Positions 57,149 through 64,000 of a stretch of DNA of 64,000 nt are shown piece after piece. Source of the stretch: Flavobacteriales bacterium (GTDB lineage: Bacteria; Bacteroidota; Bacteroidia; Flavobacteriales; UBA1820); contig QALN01000009.1 in NCBI GenBank assembly GCA_003150615.1, positions 124,001-188,000 on the forward strand. The letters run 5' to 3'. Numbering within the stretch: position 1 is the first letter of the stretch; every line of letters starts with the position of its first letter. The position numbers were made by a program, and so were the translations under genes. The notes beneath the pieces are model-generated. The model saw only the letters and a list, made by a program, of their open reading frames with translations. It was not told where the DNA came from and made no database searches.

Positions 57149-57333
57149 AAACAGCGCTCAAGATACTTATAACCCTGGACCTGTGCTTTTTTGTAGCGGG
57201 GATAATAATGCATGCGATGGACAATCAGCAGTACGAAATAGTGACTGGATTGGGGATACTGTTCCTTTCGTTCATCATTATGCCGTTTTTCATATTCTAC
57301 CGCTGGCGTACGCGCGGACGGAACACTCGCTGA
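57145..57333 (+). CDS. Small two-helix membrane protein
   Basis: A 62-residue protein with two hydrophobic helices (about 5-24 and 31-51) and a basic end (YRWRTRGRNTR). It overlaps trmB as ATGA, so it is translationally coupled to it. No function is recognised; similar small proteins are common next to housekeeping genes in this group. Confidence 0.7.
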   Translation: MKTALKILITLDLCFFVAGIIMHAMDNQQYEIVTGLGILFLSFIIMPFFIFYRWRTRGRNTR

Positions 57334-57386
57334 TATTTTTCCTGTTTACTCTCCGTTTTTGGATCTGAGTATATTTTACGCGCCCT

Positions 57387-58055
57387 TTATAGAAGGCCGC
57401 GCTGGAGCAGGCTTACATAGGCGCCTCTTGCTATTATCACGTGATCCATAAGGCTGAAACCTAGTATCCGGCATGACTTTTCGAAAACGCGTGTTATCTC
57501 CACGTCTTTGTCGGAAACAGCCAACGAGCCGGAAGGATGGTTGTGACACAGTGCGATAGACGATGAGCCGAGGGCGTAGCATTGCCTGAATATCATTCTC
57601 TGGTCTACCGATGCCGAACTTAGACCGCCCTGGCTTACCTTCTGGCGCGATAGAAGTCTGCCGGAAGAGGATATATGCAAGGTCCAGAATTCTTCGTGAT
57701 CCAGGTGTGCCACGTCGGTTTTAAGAGCGTTGTAGATATCTTCCGGTGAGTTTATAAACGGCGATGAAATACTTTCCCTTTCCGCCCGGCGGGCCAATTC
57801 GAACGCAGCCGATATGCTTACCGCGGTTGCCTGTCCTATTCCTTTGACGGAGCGAAGTTCTGCCGGAGTCATTTCTGAAACGCGCCTCAGGCTGCCGCCT
57901 GCGTATTCCAGTAACAGATGCGCTATGGCCTGTGCCGGCAGACCGGATGTGCCTGAGCCTATCATTATGGTAAGCAGTTCTTCTGCCGACAATACGTCGG
58001 CTCCGTATGAGGATAGTTTTTCCCTCGGTTTCATATTTCCTATTTCATTTGTCAT
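57387..58055 (-). CDS. radC: RadC/UPF0758 family JAMM-type protein
   Basis: A 222-residue protein: a helix-hairpin-helix domain (about 40-95, LRSVKGIGQATAVSI) and a C-terminal MPN/JAMM domain with the metal motif CHNHPSGSLAVSDKD. The real role is unclear despite the name; it is not a proven repair protein. The start at 58055 (MTNEIGNMKPREKLSSYGAD) gives the family N-terminus; 60 codons upstream are open but rich in unusual residues. Confidence 0.93.
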   Translation of the reverse strand: MTNEIGNMKPREKLSSYGADVLSAEELLTIMIGSGTSGLPAQAIAHLLLEYAGGSLRRVSEMTPAELRSVKGIGQATAVSISAAFELARRAERESISSPFINSPEDIYNALKTDVAHLDHEEFWTLHISSSGRLLSRQKVSQGGLSSASVDQRMIFRQCYALGSSSIALCHNHPSGSLAVSDKDVEITRVFEKSCRILGFSLMDHVIIARGAYVSLLQRGLL

Positions 58056-58268
58056 ATGGCAATGGCGGTATTTGTGTGAGACAAACCGGAAAAATACGGT
58101 ATTATCATGCCGTTTTTGCAATTTTAATAAATAAAATATAACACACAAAAATCCGTACAGATGTTTTTTAATTGCGTTTTTTGCGTAAATTGGATTTGCA
58201 AAAGGAAATCCGTTCCTGGAAACGTTCCTTTTCATGTTCTCAAACCGTTTTATAAAACCTGAAATACT

Positions 58269-58481
58269 ATGACTTCGACTTCGGGCCCGTGCAGCCAGAT
58301 GTTGCTTTATTATCAGATGATATTGGAAAAAATGAGTTTTTCCGTCGATTTGTTCGTCGCCGAATTAAGAAAGGCATTGAAAGAACTTACCGGGCGGGAG
58401 GCGGATATATTTATAAGTTGGGCGCGTTCGCGTTTCGCCTACGATATCCGTCTTGTGCGTTGTATAGAATACGCCGTTTGA
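58269..58481 (+). CDS. Small hypothetical protein
   Basis: A 70-codon ORF. Residues 10-60 form amphipathic helices (LLYYQMILEKMSFSVDLFVA, then ELRKALKELTGREADIF), a believable folded protein. No family is recognised. It overlaps no other gene and stands just before the convergent methyltransferase gene, 31 bases away. Confidence 0.55.
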   Translation: MTSTSGPCSQMLLYYQMILEKMSFSVDLFVAELRKALKELTGREADIFISWARSRFAYDIRLVRCIEYAV

Positions 58482-58512
58482 CATATTCTTTAAGATGCGT
58501 TTCAAAGAGGTT

Positions 58513-59196
58513 TCATGTGGTTTTGATTCCCCTTAACATCTCCCGTTTTCCAGGCGGGCCTGGCAGCCTTTCCATGCTGAAGCCTGCGGCCGACAATGTG
58601 CGGCGTACGCTGCCTCTGGCGCAGTACGTTACGAACACTCCTTGCGGGGCCAGTGCGTGGTAAAACCGGGAAAGCACTTCTCCGGTCCATAGTTCCGGCT
58701 GCACTCTGGGTGAAAAAGCATCGTAAAATACTATGGAATGACATTCGCGATCGGACATGTTCTCAAATCCGGCATGCCTTTTTTCCAGCGAGAAACCTTT
58801 GCATATCTCTACCGTAGTGTTCCACGGACATTCGTGCAGGTGCAGGAATTCATCTGCCAGCGTTCCACCATGAGGCACGGTACCGGGATAATTGAGTGCG
58901 GAGTATTCCTGCTTGGTGAGCGGGTATGCCTCCAGTGAAACATAAGATATTTCCAGTCCTCTTTTCCGGGCTTCGATGAGCGTTATGAATGCGTTAAGGC
59001 CGGTGCCGAAGCCGGCTTCGAGTATTTTTATCGGGATGTTGCCAGGGTGCGATCCGGCAAAAAAATCCAGCCCGTTCCTAATAAATACGTGGTATGCTTC
59101 CGTTACAGCTCCATTTAATGAATGATACTGTTCGTCGAGCGAGGGCAGCGTTATCGTGTGCGAACCGTCGGCCGTTATTTCCAGTTTTTTTTCCAT
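58513..59196 (-). CDS. MnmC-like tRNA U34 methyltransferase domain protein
   Basis: A 227-residue SAM-dependent methyltransferase of the MnmC/DUF752 type. SAM motif ILEAGFGTGLNAFITLIEAR and the downstream IVFYDAFSPRVQPELWT are characteristic. In MnmC this domain methylates nm5U34 of tRNA to mnm5U; the FAD-dependent oxidoreductase half of E. coli MnmC is absent here. The start at 59196 (MEKKLEITADGSHTI) avoids overlap with the porin gene and fits the family. Confidence 0.85.
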   Translation of the reverse strand: MEKKLEITADGSHTITLPSLDEQYHSLNGAVTEAYHVFIRNGLDFFAGSHPGNIPIKILEAGFGTGLNAFITLIEARKRGLEISYVSLEAYPLTKQEYSALNYPGTVPHGGTLADEFLHLHECPWNTTVEICKGFSLEKRHAGFENMSDRECHSIVFYDAFSPRVQPELWTGEVLSRFYHALAPQGVFVTYCARGSVRRTLSAAGFSMERLPGPPGKREMLRGIKTT

Positions 59197-59209
59197 ACAC
59201 GCAAATGCG

Positions 59210-61360
59210 TCAGTTAAACCAGTCCCAGACAACTCCGAAACGCAGTGTTGGGTCCAGGTAGGGGTACATAGGTGCGGAAAAATAGTTCCTGTTCGACGGA
59301 GTTACCCAGGGAGTGAAGTTCTCGAATTTTATGAACAGGCGTGTTCTGCGGATTTTGGCGGAAAGCGATATGTCAAGATAGGGATAGTCGCCTATCTGCT
59401 GTACGGACGACGGGCTTTGCAGGTTGTAATCGGAAAGCAGCGGGTTGTACATCGGAGCGTCGAACGACGAGTAATATTTGAGCGTGAGCGCAGGCATGAA
59501 CGTCACGGCTTTGCGGAACATCGAGAAATAGGCGTACAGGGACGAACGGACCATTATTTCCGGCAGTGGCATCACGGACGCCCCGGAACTTACGTTCTGG
59601 TAGGTTACCGTGTTGTCCCATCCGAACCACCTGATGCGGGTGTCGCGGGAAACGGTAACCGACAGTACGTTTACCTTGTCGTCAAATTGACGCGGGGTGC
59701 GTAGCGAATCGAAGTACACGTAATTGCTTATGTCCGTAAATTTCACCTGCGCATTGATTATCTTGTCGCTTTTGAGCGTAACGGCTATTTCGTTTGCCTC
59801 TATCCTTTTGAAATCGTTCTTCCAGTTGAACATGGCGAACGAACTGCGGTAGTACCGCGCTACGAGCGGCGCGTAGTAAGAAGCGTTCATGTATGAGCCT
59901 TCCAGCCTGTTTTGCGGGTTGAGCTGAGCATATGCCGAGAGTTTCAGTATGCGGGCATCGGAAAACACTCCGGAAAGGCTGTAATCGAACGAAGCGTCGG
60001 CGCCGAAATAACGCATCGGCCTCCAACGTCCCAAAAGATTGACGGATACTGTGTTGCCGGATATTTTCTCTCTGTTGTCCATGCCCGTGCCGTAGGCCAG
60101 AGAATCCTGGAACGCGTATGTGGAGGACTGGTAGCGTATCATGCCCTGGGCGTAAATGTTGACCAGAGGGAAATTGACGCCGGCGCCTGCGGCTATGTCC
60201 AGGGTGTTGAAATACGAACTGTCCACCCTGGGAGCTTCGGGAAGTACCGCCGACCTGTAATAATTTATCGATTTTTCGCCTGTATTGCTGTCAGGGTCTT
60301 TGAATGCCGGATCGTAGTACCTGTATGTCAGGTGTTGGTATTGTATTTCGTTCAGAAGGCTTATGCGGAAGCCTTTCGGATTTTTAACCGACGAGTTGAA
60401 CAGATCGTAGGATTGGCTCACGTAAAACCTCGTTCCGCCAAGACGGTTGGCTACTGCTGCATCCGAACCGGACAGATTGACAGGCAATGTCGTCCGGTAA
60501 GAATATTCTTTGTCGTTCGAGCGGAACATTTCCATCCCTTCGGCCGTCAGTCCGCCGTTTTCGTTTGCCGAGAGGAACTGGTATGTCACGTGCCCGCGCA
60601 GTATGTACCGGTACGGTTTGTCGTGAAAACTGAATGTGCCGACCAGTTGTCCGTGTTGGTTGCTTGTGTAATTGTAAAGTCCCTCTTTAGTGCGTTTGCC
60701 CCGGTATCCTATCGAGAAGTTGAACAGCCTGCCGGCGTTGGCCGTGAAGTTGAAATCGAGCACATGGCTCTCCATGTTGGAAAATACGTTCGTATAGTAC
60801 ATGGCTTCCGACCATGGAGTGCGCACGTCGTAGTAGTTTATCTCGTCGGCATTGCGGTAGTACATGCTTCTGGAACTTATGCCGTAGCTCGGTGTGAGCG
60901 AGGGTTTCAGGTCTAGCACCATAGGCGTGTATCCCTGGGCAATGGTAGGAAACGGCATGTATCCGTATTCGTCCTTGCGCAGAGGGTTGAGTTTGTATAA
61001 CTTGGATATGTTGAGCGATGTGTCTACAAGCGTAGTGTCCCACGTGGGGGATATTATCTTGTAAACTTGTATGGAGTCCTTATAACGGTTGCGGTATACG
61101 GTGCGGTCGCGGGTCCTGCCGCGTGCGGCATCTACCGAGTCCTGTTTTTCCTGTTCTTTGCCGTCCAGTATAGGTTCGCCGAAAGCGTTGAGGCGTTCGC
61201 CGTTCTTGCCTTTGTAAGGATCGTATATTTCAGTCCGGTTTCTGTTGTTGTAATTATTGTTGTTGTTTACCGTTTGCGCAGTCGCGCCCGCAGAACAGAA
61301 TATCTGTAGGAAGAGTAATATATATAAGGCATTGCTTTTTGTGCGGCGTGCTGTGTTCAT
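59210..61360 (-). CDS. Putative porin (Bacteroidetes outer-membrane beta-barrel)
   Basis: A 716-residue exported protein: a signal peptide (ALYILLFLQIFCSAGATAQ), an Asn-rich stretch (VNNNNNYNNRNRTE), then a long beta-barrel of alternating strands ending in RFGVVWDWFN, a typical aromatic C-terminus. It matches the 'putative porin' family of Bacteroidetes. No passenger domain is visible. It is 13 bases upstream of the methyltransferase gene in the same direction, so they may share a transcript. Confidence 0.82.
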   Translation of the reverse strand: MNTARRTKSNALYILLFLQIFCSAGATAQTVNNNNNYNNRNRTEIYDPYKGKNGERLNAFGEPILDGKEQEKQDSVDAARGRTRDRTVYRNRYKDSIQVYKIISPTWDTTLVDTSLNISKLYKLNPLRKDEYGYMPFPTIAQGYTPMVLDLKPSLTPSYGISSRSMYYRNADEINYYDVRTPWSEAMYYTNVFSNMESHVLDFNFTANAGRLFNFSIGYRGKRTKEGLYNYTSNQHGQLVGTFSFHDKPYRYILRGHVTYQFLSANENGGLTAEGMEMFRSNDKEYSYRTTLPVNLSGSDAAVANRLGGTRFYVSQSYDLFNSSVKNPKGFRISLLNEIQYQHLTYRYYDPAFKDPDSNTGEKSINYYRSAVLPEAPRVDSSYFNTLDIAAGAGVNFPLVNIYAQGMIRYQSSTYAFQDSLAYGTGMDNREKISGNTVSVNLLGRWRPMRYFGADASFDYSLSGVFSDARILKLSAYAQLNPQNRLEGSYMNASYYAPLVARYYRSSFAMFNWKNDFKRIEANEIAVTLKSDKIINAQVKFTDISNYVYFDSLRTPRQFDDKVNVLSVTVSRDTRIRWFGWDNTVTYQNVSSGASVMPLPEIMVRSSLYAYFSMFRKAVTFMPALTLKYYSSFDAPMYNPLLSDYNLQSPSSVQQIGDYPYLDISLSAKIRRTRLFIKFENFTPWVTPSNRNYFSAPMYPYLDPTLRFGVVWDWFN

Positions 61361-61474
61361 TGTGCAAAAATAATCATACTTTCATAAGTAAGCGCATTTA
61401 TATGCGGCTAAATATTTGCGGCAACGAATCCCGTGAAGTTTTCCGGGCAAAAGTCGTTTTCCTTTTCTGCGGGG

Positions 61475-62695
61475 TCACGGCATTGTTTCGTCTTCAGTAT
61501 CTTCAGCTCCGCTTTCCACTACGGTGGTGTCGCTCACATACGGATCGAACAGTTTTTCGGATATGTTCATAAGAGTAGGCACCGAAAATGAACTGCGCGC
61601 CTGGTTTTCGAGTACGATTATGGTTTTTTGTTCTTCGGGAAGACGGAGGAACCGGCCTCTGTATCCGTGCCACCATCCGTTGTGATATACTATTTCGCGG
61701 TCGTTGTAATTGTACAGCCTCCATCCGTAACCGTACGGGTGTACTTGGTCGGTGTAATTGGTGTAGGCTTTCTGCTGCCAATGGTCGTCGAGTATGAAAC
61801 CTCCCCGTAATGCCATGTCGAATTTAAGCAGGTCTTCGGCTGTCGAATATACTCCTTTGTCGCCCAATACTCCGTCCAGAAAGTTTAACCCGTATGGCGC
61901 GCGGCGCGAAGTATAGCCCTGCGTCATCGTCCCGCATCGGGAAAATTCGGGTTCGGTACAGAAAAACGTATTGTCCATGCCTACGGGTTCGAAAATATTC
62001 CTGCGTACCCATGAAGAAAAGCTCTCGCCTGTCACATGTTCCACTATCGAAGCCAGAAGGGCGTAATTCGTATTGCTGTACTGGTATTTCAGTCCTGGGG
62101 AAAAATAAGGACGGGGTTTGCGTTTGAGCATTATCGAAAGCATATCCTCGTTGCTCATTGGCTTCATGAAGCCTATCCACACTCCGGCGGTAAACCTCGT
62201 GTAATCGGCAAGCCCGCTTTTGTGGCTCAGAAGCATTTCGACCGTGAGCGTGGGGCGTCCGAAGCCTTCCAGATAATCGCTCACCGGAGCTTTTATATCC
62301 ACCAGTCCCTGCTGGGCGAGCATCAGCACGGCGGTGGCCGTTATTGTCTTGGAGATGGATGCCAGTTGGAATACCGATGATGTGGATAGTTTTTCCTTTG
62401 TCCTGAAATTGCTGTAACCGTAAGCTTTGGAGAATATTTTGTCCCGGTCGGCGAAAAGCACCACTCCGTTGAATTGTCCGCGGACGGACTTGGATATGAA
62501 ATACTTGTCGACAGCTTTTATCCTGTCCTGGTCGAACGGCTTGTCGGGAAGGACTGCACGGCGGTAGGAGTCTTCTGCGGGGACGTTAAGTTCCTTTACG
62601 TTCCTGTCGTCGGGAAAAGCATATTGCTTCCCTCCGGATAAGGAGAAAAACACCAGCAGCAGAAATGAAAAATATCTTGTGGACAGGCGTTTCAT
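61475..62695 (-). CDS. Serine hydrolase, beta-lactamase/class C-like family
   Basis: A 406-residue exported serine hydrolase of the beta-lactamase/DD-peptidase/esterase fold. Catalytic motifs: SISK (QLASISKTITATAV), YSN (YQYSNTNYALLAS) and a late HNG (IVYHNGWWHGYRG). The start at 62695 begins a signal peptide (RYFSFLLLVFFSLSGG); an ATG eight codons upstream is less likely. Such enzymes may be esterases, D-aminopeptidases or cell-wall peptidases; resistance is not implied. Confidence 0.85.
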   Translation of the reverse strand: MKRLSTRYFSFLLLVFFSLSGGKQYAFPDDRNVKELNVPAEDSYRRAVLPDKPFDQDRIKAVDKYFISKSVRGQFNGVVLFADRDKIFSKAYGYSNFRTKEKLSTSSVFQLASISKTITATAVLMLAQQGLVDIKAPVSDYLEGFGRPTLTVEMLLSHKSGLADYTRFTAGVWIGFMKPMSNEDMLSIMLKRKPRPYFSPGLKYQYSNTNYALLASIVEHVTGESFSSWVRRNIFEPVGMDNTFFCTEPEFSRCGTMTQGYTSRRAPYGLNFLDGVLGDKGVYSTAEDLLKFDMALRGGFILDDHWQQKAYTNYTDQVHPYGYGWRLYNYNDREIVYHNGWWHGYRGRFLRLPEEQKTIIVLENQARSSFSVPTLMNISEKLFDPYVSDTTVVESGAEDTEDETMP

Positions 62696-62738
62696 CGATG
62701 GGGTTAAATGCTGTGTCACAGCGAAATCTTATAACAGG

Positions 62739-62746
62739 CAAATGTA
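62739..62746 (-). promoter_or_regulatory. Serine hydrolase promoter -7 element
   Basis: TACATTTG on the minus strand, 44 bases before the gene start. Confidence 0.45.
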
Positions 62747-62907
62747 GTGAAGATAGATTTAAACTCTATGGGCATAAGTTTTTTTTATGAATTTTTAACT
62801 ACACGGGTCTGATAAACGGTTACTTTTACAATGTGGATGCGAGTGGAAACTCACCGGTATTTACTGTTAAAACATCCGCAGGAACCGAAAAAACCGTGTT
62901 TTTTCAC

Positions 62908-62915
62908 TATATTTA
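62908..62915 (+). promoter_or_regulatory. Possible dps promoter -7 element
   Basis: TATATTTA (seven of eight matches) 27 bases before the dps start. No OxyR-like site was identified by eye. Confidence 0.35.
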
Positions 62916-62941
62916 AAAAATAACCCAAAAAATCAATAATC

Positions 62942-63412
62942 ATGGCAACAAACAACATTGGCCTGGACACTGCAAAAACCGGCCGCACGATTGAAAAACT
63001 GAACAAACTCCTCTCCGATTACCAGATACACTATCAGAACCTGCGCGGATTTCACTGGAACATCAAAGGCAAATCTTTTTTCACACTTCACTCCGTGTTT
63101 GAAAAGTATTATGACCAGGCAGCCGAGAGGGTGGACGAAATAGCAGAACGCATACTTATGCTCGGAGGTACTCCGATGCATACATATCAGGACTACCTGG
63201 ATAATTCTTCGCTTTTGGTCTATCAGAACGTAAGCAATGCCGATAAAGCCGTTGCCGATATTCTGAGCGATATCAACAGGCTTATAAAGTCCCAAAGGGA
63301 ATTGATAGAAGTGGCCGGCGCTGCCGACGATGAGGTGACTGTGGACATGATGATAGGATTCACAGCCGACGACGAGAAAAAAGTGTGGATGCTTTCCGCA
63401 TATATGGGATAA
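62942..63412 (+). CDS. dps: Dps-family DNA-binding ferritin-like protein
   Basis: A 156-residue four-helix protein. The ferroxidase motif FHWNIKGKSFFTLHSVFEKY followed by ERVDEIAERI matches Dps. It would form a 12-mer that stores iron, uses up hydrogen peroxide and protects DNA. Length is standard. It has its own strong terminator and appears monocistronic. Confidence 0.94.
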   Translation: MATNNIGLDTAKTGRTIEKLNKLLSDYQIHYQNLRGFHWNIKGKSFFTLHSVFEKYYDQAAERVDEIAERILMLGGTPMHTYQDYLDNSSLLVYQNVSNADKAVADILSDINRLIKSQRELIEVAGAADDEVTVDMMIGFTADDEKKVWMLSAYMG

Positions 63413-63445
63413 ACCTGACCTGAGACTCCCCTTACCTGAAAACGA

Positions 63446-63485
63446 AAAACCGCCGGAACTCAATATGAGAGTTCCGGCGGTTTTA
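63446..63485 (+). terminator. Intrinsic terminator after dps
   Basis: A 16-bp stem AAAACCGCCGGAACTC/GAGTTCCGGCGGTTTT with a 7-base loop. Immediately beyond it the sequence becomes AT-rich. Confidence 0.9.
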
Positions 63486-63571
63486 TTGCCAAGACTAATT
63501 ATGAAATTTTAGAATGCTTGTTTTTTAATATTATCGTATCCATTGGAAATAGTACATAAATATAATTGTTA

Positions 63572-63579
63572 TATATTTG
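63572..63579 (+). promoter_or_regulatory. Probable promoter -7 element for the final gene
   Basis: TATATTTG, 30 bases before the ATG at 63609. Confidence 0.45.
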
Positions 63580-63608
63580 TTTTTATTAATGATTTTAATA
63601 AATTTATT

Positions 63609-64000
63609 ATGAATAAAATAGTTTCTACACTGCTTTTCTGTTTAATAGCATTAAATTGTTGTGCTGAAATAGAATCTGGAAGTTTTAAATCAGATTCTTC
63701 TTCTGTTGGATATAACGATAGAGTATATCAACTTTTTCCGACGCAGAATATGTGGACATTTATTAAATTAAATACCCGAAATGGGCTTATGTGGCAAGTG
63801 CAATATGATGTAAAAGGTAATAATCGTTTTGAGACGGAACTTAATTCAATATCTCTCGTAAATGAAGCAGATGAAGTTAATGGACGCTTTATGCTTTATT
63901 CTACTCAGAATATGTATAATTTCATGTTGCTTGATCAAATTGAAGGAAGTGTATGGCAAGTTCAATGGTCACATGATCCAGAAGATAGAATGATTATTCC
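63609..64000 (+). CDS. Putative lipoprotein with W/Q repeat motifs, N-terminal part
   Basis: A partial gene running off the right edge (130 residues seen). The N-terminus has a signal peptide ending in ALNCCAE, a possible lipobox. The mature part carries two similar units: YPTQNMW-type LFPTQNMWTFIKLN with GLMWQVQYDV, and YSTQNMYNFMLLDQIEGSVW with QVQWS. These repeats recall uncharacterised Bacteroidetes surface or periplasmic proteins. The region is far more AT-rich than the rest of the window, suggesting recent acquisition. Confidence 0.7.
   Translation, partial: MNKIVSTLLFCLIALNCCAEIESGSFKSDSSSVGYNDRVYQLFPTQNMWTFIKLNTRNGLMWQVQYDVKGNNRFETELNSISLVNEADEVNGRFMLYSTQNMYNFMLLDQIEGSVWQVQWSHDPEDRMII

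Noticed and set aside
58289-58663. A 124-codon plus-strand ORF
   Set aside because: Out of frame with the more plausible 70-residue ORF at 58269 and overlapping the methyltransferase gene antisense.
61475-62695. A beta-lactamase antibiotic resistance gene
   Set aside because: Motifs fit the broad serine hydrolase family (SxxK, YxN, HxG), which is mostly not drug-resistance enzymes; no KTG motif was seen.

Overview
The window is a 64 kb piece of a Bacteroidales chromosome. Several signs point this way: Bacteroidetes-type promoters (TTTG, then about 20 bases, then TAnnTTTG) stand in front of many genes; Shine-Dalgarno sites are few; there are a carboxypeptidase-regulatory-domain TonB-dependent receptor, a Bacteroidetes 'putative porin' and DUF4369/TlpA thioredoxins; NuoC and NuoD are fused and NuoEFG are absent. 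A member of the Alistipes/Rikenellaceae group is a reasonable guess, but the sequence alone does not prove it. Base composition is near 50% GC, yet isoleucine is mostly encoded by ATA, which is unusual.

Layout. 1-9 kb: the 3' part of pyruvate:ferredoxin oxidoreductase (nifJ), kbl (minus strand), a large TonB-dependent receptor, gltX. 9.1-19.4 kb: a complex I operon, nuoA-B-CD-H-I-J-K-L-M-N. It has no NADH-input module, so reduced ferredoxin, which the nearby NifJ would supply, is a plausible electron donor. 19.6-23.2 kb: a repeat copy, a TerB/J-domain protein, tRNA-Ser(CGA), a small Cys/His-rich ORF and a TrkH-type potassium transporter. 23.2-26.4 kb: a possible minus-strand small-RNA or small-protein unit, then two tandem paralogous HTH regulators, each behind a short overlapping upstream ORF, then a decayed carboxymuconolactone-decarboxylase-like fragment. 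26.4-37 kb, nearly all minus strand: an acyl-CoA synthetase with TetR-like operator palindromes, two TlpA-like thioredoxins (one lacking its second active-site cysteine), an SH3/multi-TM protein, tRNA-Phe, a fold-III decarboxylase, purE and lepA.

37.3-50.2 kb: dedA, then a complete branched-chain amino acid operon, ilvD-ilvB-ilvN-ilvC-leuA-leuC-leuD-leuB-ilvA. It starts with a well-defined attenuator: a 21-residue leader peptide rich in Val, Leu and Ile, an antiterminator and a terminator. A 227-bp element with terminal inverted repeats sits between leuA and leuC. 50.3-64 kb: ybaK, a very long hairpin, a glycerophosphodiester phosphodiesterase, 5-formyl-THF cyclo-ligase with an S9 peptidase, an FtsX/MacB permease, trmB, radC, an MnmC-like methyltransferase with a putative porin, a serine hydrolase and a Dps. 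The window ends in a visibly AT-rich stretch with the start of a putative lipoprotein that looks foreign to the rest.

No CRISPR array, rRNA operon, prophage or full insertion sequence was seen. The most notable non-coding features are the ilv attenuator, a dispersed palindromic repeat family with at least seven copies, and the 33-bp perfect hairpin between ybaK and the phosphodiesterase gene.
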